This document shows positions 23,716 to 31,327 of a stretch of DNA of 51,416 bases, in pieces. Both the position numbers and the translations under genes were made by a program. Each line of letters opens with the position of its first letter. Position 1 is the first letter of the stretch. A model generated the notes under the pieces. It was given only the letters and a program-made list of their open reading frames with translations, was not told the origin of the DNA and did no database searches. The DNA is from Chloroflexota bacterium (lineage in GTDB: Bacteria > Chloroflexota > Limnocylindria > Limnocylindrales > CSP1-4), in NCBI GenBank assembly GCA_004297395.1, contig SCUO01000066.1, forward strand, positions 1 through 51,416, in the 5' to 3' direction.

Positions 23716-24894
23716 ATGCGAACGCTGATCACGAACCTCGGTGCCGTCGTCTCCGGCGACGTCGCCGCGCCCCTCGCCGACGCCGATGGGATCCTCATCG
23801 AGGACGGCCGGATCGCGGCCGTGGGTCGAACGCTCGACGCCGCAGGCGTCGAGCTCGTCATCGATGCCCACGGGACCACCGCCATCCCCGGTCTCATCGA
23901 TTCTCACGCCCATCCCGTGTTTGGCGACTTCACACCCCGCCAGCGGACGATCGACTTCATCGAATCGGGACTTCACGGCGGGGTCACCACGGTCATCTCG
24001 GCCGGCGAGGTCCACCTGCCCGGCCGGCCCAAGGACATCGTCGGCCTCAAGGCCCTCGCCATCGTCGCCGCCAAGAGCTACCAGAACCTCCGGCCGGCCG
24101 GGGTCAAGGTCCGCGCCGGCGCCCCGATCCTCGAGCTCGGGATGGAGGAGCGGGACTTCGCGGAGATGGCGGCCGCCGGCGTGTCCCTCGTCGGCGAGAT
24201 CGGCCTCGGCAGCGTCAAGACCGGCGCCCAGGCCGCGCCGATGGTCGCCTGGGCCAAGGCCCACGGGATGACCGTCACGTTCCACACCGGCGGGCCATCG
24301 ATCGCCGGCTCGAGCGCCATCGGGGCCGACGCGGTCCTCGAGGCCCGGCCCCACATCGTGGGCCACATCAACGGCGGCACGACGGCCATGTCCGACGCCG
24401 ACATCGAGCGCCTCGTGGCCTCCGACATGGCTATCGAGATCGTCCATTGCGGGAACGGGCGGGCTGCCCTCATGGCCGCCCGGCTGGCGGTCGCCGCCGG
24501 GGCTCTCGACCGGGTCATCATCGGCAACGACGCGCCGTCGGGCACCGGCGTCGTGCCCCTGGGGATCCTGCGGGTGATGGCCCACCTCGCGGCGCTGGGC
24601 GGGATCGAGCCGGAGGTCGCAGTGGCGATGGCCACGGGCAACACCGCCCGGGTCCACGGCCTCGACGTCGGCGTGATCGAGCCCGGGCGCGCCGCCGACC
24701 TGTGCCTGGTTGACGCGCCGGTCGGCTCGATCGCCGACACGGCCATGGGCGCGCTGGCGATCGGCGACCTGCCCGGCATCTCGATGGTCCTCATCGACGG
24801 CGAGGTCCGGATCGGGCGCAGCCGGAACACGCCCCCGGCGGCCCGGGCGGCCGAGGTCGTCGGCGGCGGGGGTCCGGCGGTGGGGGGCCATTGA
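23716..24894 (+). CDS. Enamidase-like amidohydrolase
   Basis: A metal-dependent amidohydrolase of 392 residues. Metal-binding segments: GLIDSHAHPVFGDF (HxH), GEIGLGSVKTG, TVTFHTGG, HIVGHINGG and the C-terminal IIGNDAPSGTG with the catalytic Asp. The whole pattern is close to enamidase of Eubacterium barkeri, which opens 6-oxo-tetrahydronicotinate in nicotinate fermentation, more than to dihydroorotase or hydantoinase. ATG 23716 begins the family N terminus (MRTLITNLGAVVSGD). Neighbours are a PF06684 protein upstream and an LLM flavoprotein plus a molybdenum hydroxylase downstream, which suits opening of a hydroxylated and reduced N-heterocycle. The substrate is not proven. The C terminus is Gly-rich. 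Confidence 0.85.
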   Translation: MRTLITNLGAVVSGDVAAPLADADGILIEDGRIAAVGRTLDAAGVELVIDAHGTTAIPGLIDSHAHPVFGDFTPRQRTIDFIESGLHGGVTTVISAGEVHLPGRPKDIVGLKALAIVAAKSYQNLRPAGVKVRAGAPILELGMEERDFAEMAAAGVSLVGEIGLGSVKTGAQAAPMVAWAKAHGMTVTFHTGGPSIAGSSAIGADAVLEARPHIVGHINGGTTAMSDADIERLVASDMAIEIVHCGNGRAALMAARLAVAAGALDRVIIGNDAPSGTGVVPLGILRVMAHLAALGGIEPEVAVAMATGNTARVHGLDVGVIEPGRAADLCLVDAPVGSIADTAMGALAIGDLPGISMVLIDGEVRIGRSRNTPPAARAAEVVGGGGPAVGGH

Positions 24895-24919
24895 CCAGCC
24901 ACGAGGAGTGCGCCGCGCG

Positions 24920-25903
24920 ATGAAGATCGGCCTCCGGCTGCCGTCCTTCGCCCTCGGCGAGGGCACCGCGTCGCTCGACGCCATGGGCGCCTACCTGCGC
25001 CACGCCGAGGACCTCGGCTTCGAATCCGCCCTGGTCATCGACCACCTGCTCATCGCCCGCCCGGCCTATCGCGTGGCCTGGCTCGAGCCGGTCGCCCTGC
25101 TCAGCGCCCTGGCCGGCGTCACCCGCACGATCCGGCTCGGGACGATGGTCCTCGTCCTGCCGTTCCGCGACCCTGTCGCCTTTGCCAAGGAATGGGCCAC
25201 CCTCGATGTCCTGTCCGGCGGCCGCTCGATCCTGGGCGTGGGCGTCGGCTGGAGCGAGCCGGAGTTCGAGGCTCTCCGGATCCCGTATCGCGAGCGGGGC
25301 CGCCGGATGAGCGAGATGCTCGAGGCGATCACCGCCCTGTGGGCCGGCGACGACGTCTCGTTCGAGGGCGAGTTCTACCGCTTCCGGAACGTGACCCTCG
25401 AGCCGAAGCCCGTCCAGCGGCCCCACCCGCCGATCTGGATCGGTGGCGGGACCCAGCCGTCGGAGCGGATCTACGGCCAGCAGGTCGCCTCGATCGAGCC
25501 GGTCCTGCGCCGGATCGCCCGCTACGCCACCACCTGGGTGCCGCATTCCTCGGCCACGGCCGAGATGGTGGCCGGCGACCTCGATGCGATCCACGGGTAC
25601 ATGGCCGAGCTCGGCCGCCGGCCCGACGAGCTGTCGAAGGTCTACTCGAACTTCGTCCACGTCCTGCGACCCGGGGAGCCGCCCGAGGCGGCCGCCCCGT
25701 ACTTCTCGACCTATTCCGGGATGGACCTCGACTACTGGCAGCGCTTCTACCTGCTCGGCGAGGCCGAGGCGGTGGCCGCCAGGATCCGGGCCAAGATCGA
25801 GGCCCTGGGCGGCGTGGACCACCTCGTGTTGAATCCGCTCGACTGGGACCCGGCGCGCCTCGACGTGCTGGCCGAGCAGGTCCTGCCACTCGTGACCGCG
25901 TAG
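24920..25903 (+). CDS. LLM-class flavin-dependent oxidoreductase
   Basis: A luciferase-like TIM-barrel protein of 327 residues using FMN or F420. It has MKIGLRLPSF at strand 1, GFESALVIDHLL, RTIRLGTMVLVLPFRDPVAFAKEW, LDVLSGGRSILGVGVGWSEPEFEA and RPHPPIWIGGG, all typical. ACGAGGAG lies 11 bases before the ATG. The F420 or FMN choice cannot be decided by eye; a reduced-flavin source such as the nearby reductases would be needed. Sandwiched in an operon between an enamidase-like hydrolase (25 bases upstream) and the molybdenum hydroxylase FAD subunit (14 bases downstream), it may add or remove hydrogen or oxygen from a ring, comparable in logic to RutA in pyrimidine degradation. This role is inference. 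Confidence 0.88.
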   Translation: MKIGLRLPSFALGEGTASLDAMGAYLRHAEDLGFESALVIDHLLIARPAYRVAWLEPVALLSALAGVTRTIRLGTMVLVLPFRDPVAFAKEWATLDVLSGGRSILGVGVGWSEPEFEALRIPYRERGRRMSEMLEAITALWAGDDVSFEGEFYRFRNVTLEPKPVQRPHPPIWIGGGTQPSERIYGQQVASIEPVLRRIARYATTWVPHSSATAEMVAGDLDAIHGYMAELGRRPDELSKVYSNFVHVLRPGEPPEAAAPYFSTYSGMDLDYWQRFYLLGEAEAVAARIRAKIEALGGVDHLVLNPLDWDPARLDVLAEQVLPLVTA

Positions 25904-25917
25904 GGACCGCGGGGGCG

Positions 25918-26814
25918 GTGGCGAGCTACCTCCGGCCCGCGGAGCTGCCGGCCGCGCTCGAGGCGCTCGCCCAGGGCGTCGCGGAGGGCCGGCCGCGGGT
26001 CGTCGTCGCCGGCGCCACGGATCACTACCCGGCCCGGGTCGGGCGGGTCACCGACGAGGACGTCCTCGACGTTTCCGCGCTGGCCGCATTCCGCGGGATC
26101 CGCGAGGTCGAGGGCGGCTGGTGGATCGCCGCGGGCGCGACCTGGACCCAGCTCGCCGAGCAGCCGCTGCCGGCCTGCTTCGATGGGCTGCAGCGGGCCG
26201 CCGTCGCGATCGGCGGGCTCCAGATCCAGAACCGGGCGACGATCGCCGGCAACGTCTGCAACGCCTCGCCGGCGGCCGACGGGGTCCCGAACCTGCTCGT
26301 CCTCGACGCGGTGGTCGAGCTGGCCTCGGTCCGGGGCGCCCGACGGGTGCCGGTGGGCGAGTTCGTGGTCGGCAACCGGGCCACCGTCCGGGCCCCGGAC
26401 GAGCTCGTCACCGGCCTCTTCGTCCCCGATCCCGCGGCGGCGATCGGGGCCGCAGCCGGCGCGCCTGGGCGGAAGGACGAGTTCGTCGCGAGCTCGACGT
26501 TCCTGAAGCTCGGCGCGCGAGCCTATCTCGTGATCTCGATCGCGATGGTCGCCGCGGTCGTCGTGCGCGACGCCGGCCGCCGGATCGCGTCGGCACGGCT
26601 CGCGGTGGGAGCCTGTTCGCCGGTGGCGCGGCGGCTGCCGACGCTCGAGGCGGAGCTGGCCGGGCGAACCCTCGAGCCCGGGATCGGCGACCTCGTCCGG
26701 GCCGACCACCTCACCGCGCTCAGCCCGATCGACGACGTCCGCGGGACCGCCGGCTACCGCCGTGCGTCGGCCCTCGTCCTCGTCCGCCGGGCCCTCGAGG
26801 AGCTGGCCTCGTGA
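25918..26814 (+). CDS. FAD-binding subunit of molybdenum hydroxylase (CoxM-like)
   Basis: A 298-residue medium subunit of the xanthine dehydrogenase family. It carries the FAD loop motifs VVAGATDHYP (replacing the common AGGTD) and TIAGNVCNASPAADGVPNLLVLDA, and the C-terminal CO-dehydrogenase flavoprotein domain. It passes electrons from the [2Fe-2S] centres to NAD+ or a quinone. The GTG start at 25918 is chosen because the conserved SYLRPAELPAALEAL follows it; the upstream frame runs inside the LLM gene. Its stop overlaps the next gene's start in GTGA. Confidence 0.9.
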   Translation: MASYLRPAELPAALEALAQGVAEGRPRVVVAGATDHYPARVGRVTDEDVLDVSALAAFRGIREVEGGWWIAAGATWTQLAEQPLPACFDGLQRAAVAIGGLQIQNRATIAGNVCNASPAADGVPNLLVLDAVVELASVRGARRVPVGEFVVGNRATVRAPDELVTGLFVPDPAAAIGAAAGAPGRKDEFVASSTFLKLGARAYLVISIAMVAAVVVRDAGRRIASARLAVGACSPVARRLPTLEAELAGRTLEPGIGDLVRADHLTALSPIDDVRGTAGYRRASALVLVRRALEELAS

Positions 26815-29666
26815 CCGCCTGGATCGCCTTCTCGGTGAACGGCCGGCCGGTCGATGTCGAGGTCGACCCGATGCGGCGCCTGGCCGACGTCCTGCGCGAC
26901 GATCTCGGCCTGACCGGCACGAAGATCGGCTGTGACGCCGGCGACTGTGGCGCCTGCACCGTCCGCCTCGACGGCCGCCAGGTTGCGGCGTGTCTTGTCC
27001 CCGTCGCCCAGGCTGCTGGCACGGAGGTCCGGACGGTCGAGGGGCTGGCCGACGACGGTTCAGGCAGCGGCGGAGGGCACGAACGGGGCGGCGGCGCCGG
27101 ACTCAAGCCGCACGAGTTCGCCGACCTCGCCGCACTGCAGCGGGCCTTCCTCGAGGCCGGGGCCGCCCAGTGCGGGATCTGCACGCCGGGGATGCTCATG
27201 GCCGCCGACGACCTCCTCGAGCGGACGCACCAACCGACCGAGGCCCAGGTCCGCGACGCGCTCGGTGGCGTGCTCTGTCGGTGCACCGGGTACCGCAAGA
27301 TCCTCGAGGCGGTCGCCGTGGTCGCTGCCGCGCCCGACGCCGCCGCCGCCGAGGTCGCGTCGGCGGGCCCGTCGCTGCCCGCCTCTGGCGGAGCCGTCGG
27401 TGCCCGCCTCGTCAAGGTCGACGGGATCGGCCGGGTCGACGGCACGGCGGCCTTCGGCGCGGACGAGCGGCCGGAGGGCTGCCTTGGCGTCAGGGCGGTG
27501 CGCTCGCCGCACGCCCGGGCGCGATTCACGATCGGCGACCTCGAGGCGCTCCACGCCCGCCACCCGGGACTCGTGAAGGTCCTCACCGCGGCCGACGTCC
27601 CCGGCCAGAATCGCTACGGGATCTACCCGACCGGCAAGGACCAGCCGGTGCTCGCCGAGGGCGAGGTGCGGCATCGCGGCGAGGCGGTCTGCGCGCTCGT
27701 CGCCGAGGAGGCCGTCCTCGATGCCATCGACGATGCCGAGATCCCGATCGCCTGGCAGCCGCTAGATCCGATCGCGGACATCGATGCCGCCACCGCGCCC
27801 GGCGCGCCGCTGCTCCACGCGCACGCTCCCGGCAACGTCCTCGTCCGGGGCCGGCTGGCACGGGGCGACGTCGATCGAGGTTTCGCGGCGACCGGCGCCC
27901 GCGCCGCGGTCGAGGTCGAGACGACCTTCGTCGAGCACGCCTACATCGAGCCCGAGGCCGGCTGGGCCCGCCGGGTCGGCGACCGGATCGAAGTGACCGT
28001 CAGCACCCAGGCGCCGTACATGGACCGCGACGAGGTGGCCCTCATCCTGGGAATTGGCCCCGGGCAGGTCCGGATCGTGCCGACGGCCTGCGGCGGCGGC
28101 TTCGGCGGCAAGCTGGACCTCGGAGTCCACGGTCTCGTGGCGGTCGCGGCCTGGCTCCTGGACCGGCCCGCGCGGGCCGTCTGGACCCGGCCCGAATCGA
28201 TGGCCGCCAGCCCCAAGCGTCACCCGGCCCGGATCCGGGCCTCGGCCGCCGCCGACTCCGACGGCCGGCTCACCGCGTTCCGCTTCCACGGCGACTTCGA
28301 CACCGGCGCCTACGCCTCGTGGGGCCCGACGGTCGCGAACAGGGTTCCCGTCCATGCCATGGGTCCCTACGCCGTGCCCGCCGTCCTGGCCACGAGCCGG
28401 GCAATCCACACCAACAACCCGCCGGCCGGGGCATTCCGTGGCTTCGGCGTGCCCCAGGCCGCGATCGCCCACGAGGCGCTCATGGACGACCTCGCCGCGC
28501 AGCTGGGGATCGACGGCCTCGAGATCCGGCTCCGGAACGCCCTGCGGGCCGGCTCCATGACCGCCACCGGCCAGGTCCTCCGGGCGAGCGCGGGCCTGGC
28601 GGCGTGCCTGGAGGCGCTGCGGCCAGCCTGGGCGCGGCTGCGGGCCGAGGTGGAGGCGTGGAACGTGGCCGCGGCGGGTCGCCGTGACCCGGCCCGGCGC
28701 GGCGTCGGGATCGGGGCGATGTGGTATGGGATCGGCAACACCTCGATCGCGAATCCTTCGACGATCGAGATCGGCCTGGACCGCGCTGCCGTGGTGACGC
28801 TCTACTCCGGGGCCGTGGATATCGGCCAGGGGGCGTCGACGATCCTGGTCCAGATCGCCGCCGACGCGCTCGGGGTGCCGGCGGGCACGGTCCGGCTCGT
28901 GAGCGGGGACACGGACCGGACGAAGGACGCGGGCAAGTCCTCGGCCAGCCGCCAGACGTTCGTCTCGGGCAACGCCGCCCGGCTGGCGGGCGAGGCCCTC
29001 CGGCGCGACCTCCTCCGCCTTGCCGAGGTCGGCCAGGACGCCAGCATCGAGCTGGCCGACGGCCGGGCCACCTTCCGCGAACCCGGACGCTCGGCGGTGA
29101 CGATCGATCTCGCCGAGCTGCCCGAGATCGGCGTGGGCAGCGCCGGCGATCGAGCCGTCCTCGCCGCGACCGGCACCTTCGACCCGGCGACGACGCCGCT
29201 CGACACCGACGGCCAGGGCGTCCCGTACGAGACCTACGCCTTCGGCGCCCAGCTCGCCGTCGTCGAGGTGGACGTCGAGCTCGGCACGACGCGCGTCCTC
29301 CGGATCGTGGCCGCCCACGACGTCGGCCGGGCGATCAACCCGACCCAGGTCGAGGGCCAGATCCACGGCGGGATCGCCCAGGGGCTCGGACTGGCCCTCA
29401 TGGAGGCCTACGTCCCGGGCCGGACGGAGAACCTCCACGACTACCTCATCCCGACCGTCGGCGATGTGCCCGAGATCGAGATCATCCTCGTCGAGGATCC
29501 GCAGCCCAGCGGCCCATACGGCGCAAAGGGGGTGGGGGAGCCCGCCCTCGTCCCGACTGCCCCCGCGATCCTCGGGGCGATCCACGCCGCGACCGGCGCC
29601 CGGATCACGACGCTTCCCGCGACCCCTGACCGGGTCCTCGCCGCGATCCGCGCGTCGGCGTCGTAG
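26811..29666 (+). CDS. Fused [2Fe-2S]/molybdopterin hydroxylase catalytic subunit
   Basis: A 951-residue fusion of the small and large subunits of a xanthine dehydrogenase-type molybdenum hydroxylase. N-terminal plant-type [2Fe-2S] ligands are Cys41, 46, 49 and 61; the second cluster uses Cys121, 124, 156 and 158 (CGICTPGM, CRCTGYR). Between them is a Gly-rich insertion (about 82-98). The molybdopterin part has TACGGGFGGK, AGAFRGFGVPQ, VDIGQGASTI and near the end GVGEPALVP with the catalytic Glu. The layout resembles Desulfovibrio aldehyde oxidoreductase, but here a separate FAD subunit gene precedes it with a 4-base overlap. It should hydroxylate a carbon next to a ring nitrogen or an aldehyde. 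The cluster context (enamidase-like hydrolase, LLM enzyme) favours an N-heterocycle. Molybdate uptake genes lie 3-5 kb away. Confidence 0.93.
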   Translation: MTAWIAFSVNGRPVDVEVDPMRRLADVLRDDLGLTGTKIGCDAGDCGACTVRLDGRQVAACLVPVAQAAGTEVRTVEGLADDGSGSGGGHERGGGAGLKPHEFADLAALQRAFLEAGAAQCGICTPGMLMAADDLLERTHQPTEAQVRDALGGVLCRCTGYRKILEAVAVVAAAPDAAAAEVASAGPSLPASGGAVGARLVKVDGIGRVDGTAAFGADERPEGCLGVRAVRSPHARARFTIGDLEALHARHPGLVKVLTAADVPGQNRYGIYPTGKDQPVLAEGEVRHRGEAVCALVAEEAVLDAIDDAEIPIAWQPLDPIADIDAATAPGAPLLHAHAPGNVLVRGRLARGDVDRGFAATGARAAVEVETTFVEHAYIEPEAGWARRVGDRIEVTVSTQAPYMDRDEVALILGIGPGQVRIVPTACGGGFGGKLDLGVHGLVAVAAWLLDRPARAVWTRPESMAASPKRHPARIRASAAADSDGRLTAFRFHGDFDTGAYASWGPTVANRVPVHAMGPYAVPAVLATSRAIHTNNPPAGAFRGFGVPQAAIAHEALMDDLAAQLGIDGLEIRLRNALRAGSMTATGQVLRASAGLAACLEALRPAWARLRAEVEAWNVAAAGRRDPARRGVGIGAMWYGIGNTSIANPSTIEIGLDRAAVVTLYSGAVDIGQGASTILVQIAADALGVPAGTVRLVSGDTDRTKDAGKSSASRQTFVSGNAARLAGEALRRDLLRLAEVGQDASIELADGRATFREPGRSAVTIDLAELPEIGVGSAGDRAVLAATGTFDPATTPLDTDGQGVPYETYAFGAQLAVVEVDVELGTTRVLRIVAAHDVGRAINPTQVEGQIHGGIAQGLGLALMEAYVPGRTENLHDYLIPTVGDVPEIEIILVEDPQPSGPYGAKGVGEPALVPTAPAILGAIHAATGARITTLPATPDRVLAAIRASAS

Positions 29667-29709
29667 GGCCTCGTACCGGCGCCGGTCGCCACGCACCTGC
29701 AAGCGAGCG

Positions 29710-29761
29710 GCGGCTCCAACCGGCGGAGCCGCGACGGCCCGGTGCCTAGCCTCGCAGGCAC
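29710..29761. terminator. Two hairpins after the hydroxylase operon
   Basis: GCGGCTCC (29710-29717) pairs with GGAGCCGC (29725-29732), and GTGCCT (29742-29747) with AGGCAC (29756-29761). They sit in the 193-base gap between the molybdenum hydroxylase and hemerythrin genes. No T-tract follows, so termination is plausible but not certain. Confidence 0.5.
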
Positions 29762-29859
29762 GTCGGTGGCCGCGGGCGCCCGTCGAGTGGTCGATGCCGC
29801 GACCTCCGACCACGCGCCCGCTCACGGGCGAATCGACCGACTCGCGCTGCGGAGGACAC

Positions 29860-30324
29860 ATGGACGCGATCAGCCTGCTCAAGTCGGACCACGACAAGGT
29901 CAAGAAGCTGCTCGCCGAGCTCGAGCGCACCACCGACCGCGGCGTCAAGACGCGGTCCGAGCTCTTCGCCACGATCAAGGGCGAGATGATCGTCCACGAA
30001 ACGATCGAGGAGGAGATCTTCTATCCGGAGCTGAAGAGCCACCCCAGGGCGAAGGACATCGTGCTCGAGGGCTTCGAGGAGCACCACGTGGTCGATCTCC
30101 TGATGGGTGAGCTCGAGAGCATGGACGTCGACGATGAAAGCTGGGGCGCCAAGGCGATCGTCATGAAGGAGAACATCGAGCACCACATCGAGGAGGAGGA
30201 GGGCGAGATGTTCCGGACCGCCCGGAACGTCTTCGATCGGGACGAGCTGGAGGATCTCGGGGCGCGGATGCTCGAGCGAAAGCGCCGCGCGCAGGCGGAG
30301 ATCGGCGTCCCCGTCAGCGCCTGA
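29860..30324 (+). CDS. Hemerythrin/HHE-domain protein
   Basis: A 154-residue four-helix protein with the HHE cation-binding pattern: His11 (LLKSDHDKVKK), His46 and Glu50 (VHETIEEEIFYP), a His pair in EEHHVVDLLM and EHHIEEEEGEMF. It probably binds a di-iron centre and may act in oxygen, NO or iron handling. GGAGGA lies 4 bases before the ATG at 29860. It stands between the hydroxylase operon and a nucleoside hydrolase, each separated by hairpins, so it is probably transcribed alone. Confidence 0.9.
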   Translation: MDAISLLKSDHDKVKKLLAELERTTDRGVKTRSELFATIKGEMIVHETIEEEIFYPELKSHPRAKDIVLEGFEEHHVVDLLMGELESMDVDDESWGAKAIVMKENIEHHIEEEEGEMFRTARNVFDRDELEDLGARMLERKRRAQAEIGVPVSA

Positions 30325-30331
30325 TCGATAC

Positions 30332-30357
30332 CCGGCCGGCGGCTTCAAGCCGGCCGG
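30332..30357 (+). terminator. Strong GC hairpin after hemerythrin gene
   Basis: CCGGCCGGC (30332-30340) and GCCGGCCGG (30349-30357) form a perfect 9-bp stem with an 8-base loop, starting 8 bases after the hemerythrin stop. There is no T-run, as often in high-GC genomes. Confidence 0.6.
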
Positions 30358-30382
30358 CGCCCGGCATGGCAGACTGGCGGCC

Positions 30383-31327
30383 ATGCCCACGAAGGTCATC
30401 CTCGACGTCGACACCGGGACCGACGACGCCGTCGCCCTCATGGTCGCCGCCCTGAGCCCCGATCTCGAGCTCATCGGCGCGACCACCGTCAACGGCAACA
30501 CGGCGGTCCACAACTGCACCGAGAACACCCTTCGCGTCTTCGACTGGATCGGGCTTCCGCTGACGCCGGTCCATCAGGGCATGAGCCGGCCCCTGGCCCG
30601 GCCGCAGATGACCCAGCTCAATCCGGCCAGCCGGATCCACGGCGATCTCCTGGACCTCCCGCCCCCGACGTCCGCCCGGCTCCAGCCCGGCCACGCCGTC
30701 GACTGGTTGATCGATACCCTCCTGGCCTCGGACGGCGACGTCACCCTCGTCCCGGTCGGGCCGCTGACGAACATCGCCACGGCGATCCAGAAGGAGCCGG
30801 CGATCCTCGAGAAGATCCCCGAGATCGTGATCATGGGCGGCGCCCACGACCACGGGAACTCGACGGCCTCGGCCGAGTTCAACATCTGGCTCGACCCGGA
30901 GGCGGCCCGGATCGTGGTCAACTGCGGCCGCCCGATCCGGATGATCCCGCTCGACGCCACCCACCGGGCCCTCGTCTCGCTCGACGACTGTCGCACGCTC
31001 CGGGCCCTCGGGACCCCGGCCGGCGAGGCGGCGGCCCGCTTCGTCGAAAAGCGGATCGATGGCTACGACGCCACCCAGCCGATGCACCGTGCCGGTGCCG
31101 CGCCCGTCCACGACGCCCTCGCCGTCTGCTCGATCATCGATCCCTCGGTCATCAGGACCCACCTCATTCCGGTCGATGTCGAGACCGGCGGCGAGCTGTC
31201 GGTGGGCCGGACGGTCTGCGACTTCCGGTTCCGGAGCGGCCGGCCGGCCAACGTCCATTTCGCGATGGACGCCGACGAGCCGACGTTCGTGGCGATGCTG
31301 ATGGAGATCCTGGGACGGACGGCCTGA
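30383..31327 (+). CDS. Inosine-uridine-preferring nucleoside hydrolase
   Basis: Hydrolyses N-ribosides to free base and ribose. The 314-residue protein begins with the calcium/ribose signature DVDTGTDDA (Asp10, 14, 15), a slight variant of DTDPGxDDA, and has VPVGPLTNIA, IVIMGGA, EFNIWLDPEAARIV and the C-terminal PVHDALAV with the His-Asp pair. A CAGACT hexamer and no Shine-Dalgarno precede the ATG. The next gene overlaps its stop. It could supply bases to the molybdenum hydroxylase pathway just upstream, but the distance and hairpins argue for separate transcription. Confidence 0.92.
   Translation: MPTKVILDVDTGTDDAVALMVAALSPDLELIGATTVNGNTAVHNCTENTLRVFDWIGLPLTPVHQGMSRPLARPQMTQLNPASRIHGDLLDLPPPTSARLQPGHAVDWLIDTLLASDGDVTLVPVGPLTNIATAIQKEPAILEKIPEIVIMGGAHDHGNSTASAEFNIWLDPEAARIVVNCGRPIRMIPLDATHRALVSLDDCRTLRALGTPAGEAAARFVEKRIDGYDATQPMHRAGAAPVHDALAVCSIIDPSVIRTHLIPVDVETGGELSVGRTVCDFRFRSGRPANVHFAMDADEPTFVAMLMEILGRTA

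Noticed and set aside
22674..23897. Minus-strand 407-codon extension of the 85-residue gene
   Set aside because: It runs through the divergent promoter and antisense to the PF06684 and amidohydrolase genes; the Shine-Dalgarno and start at 22931 fit better.
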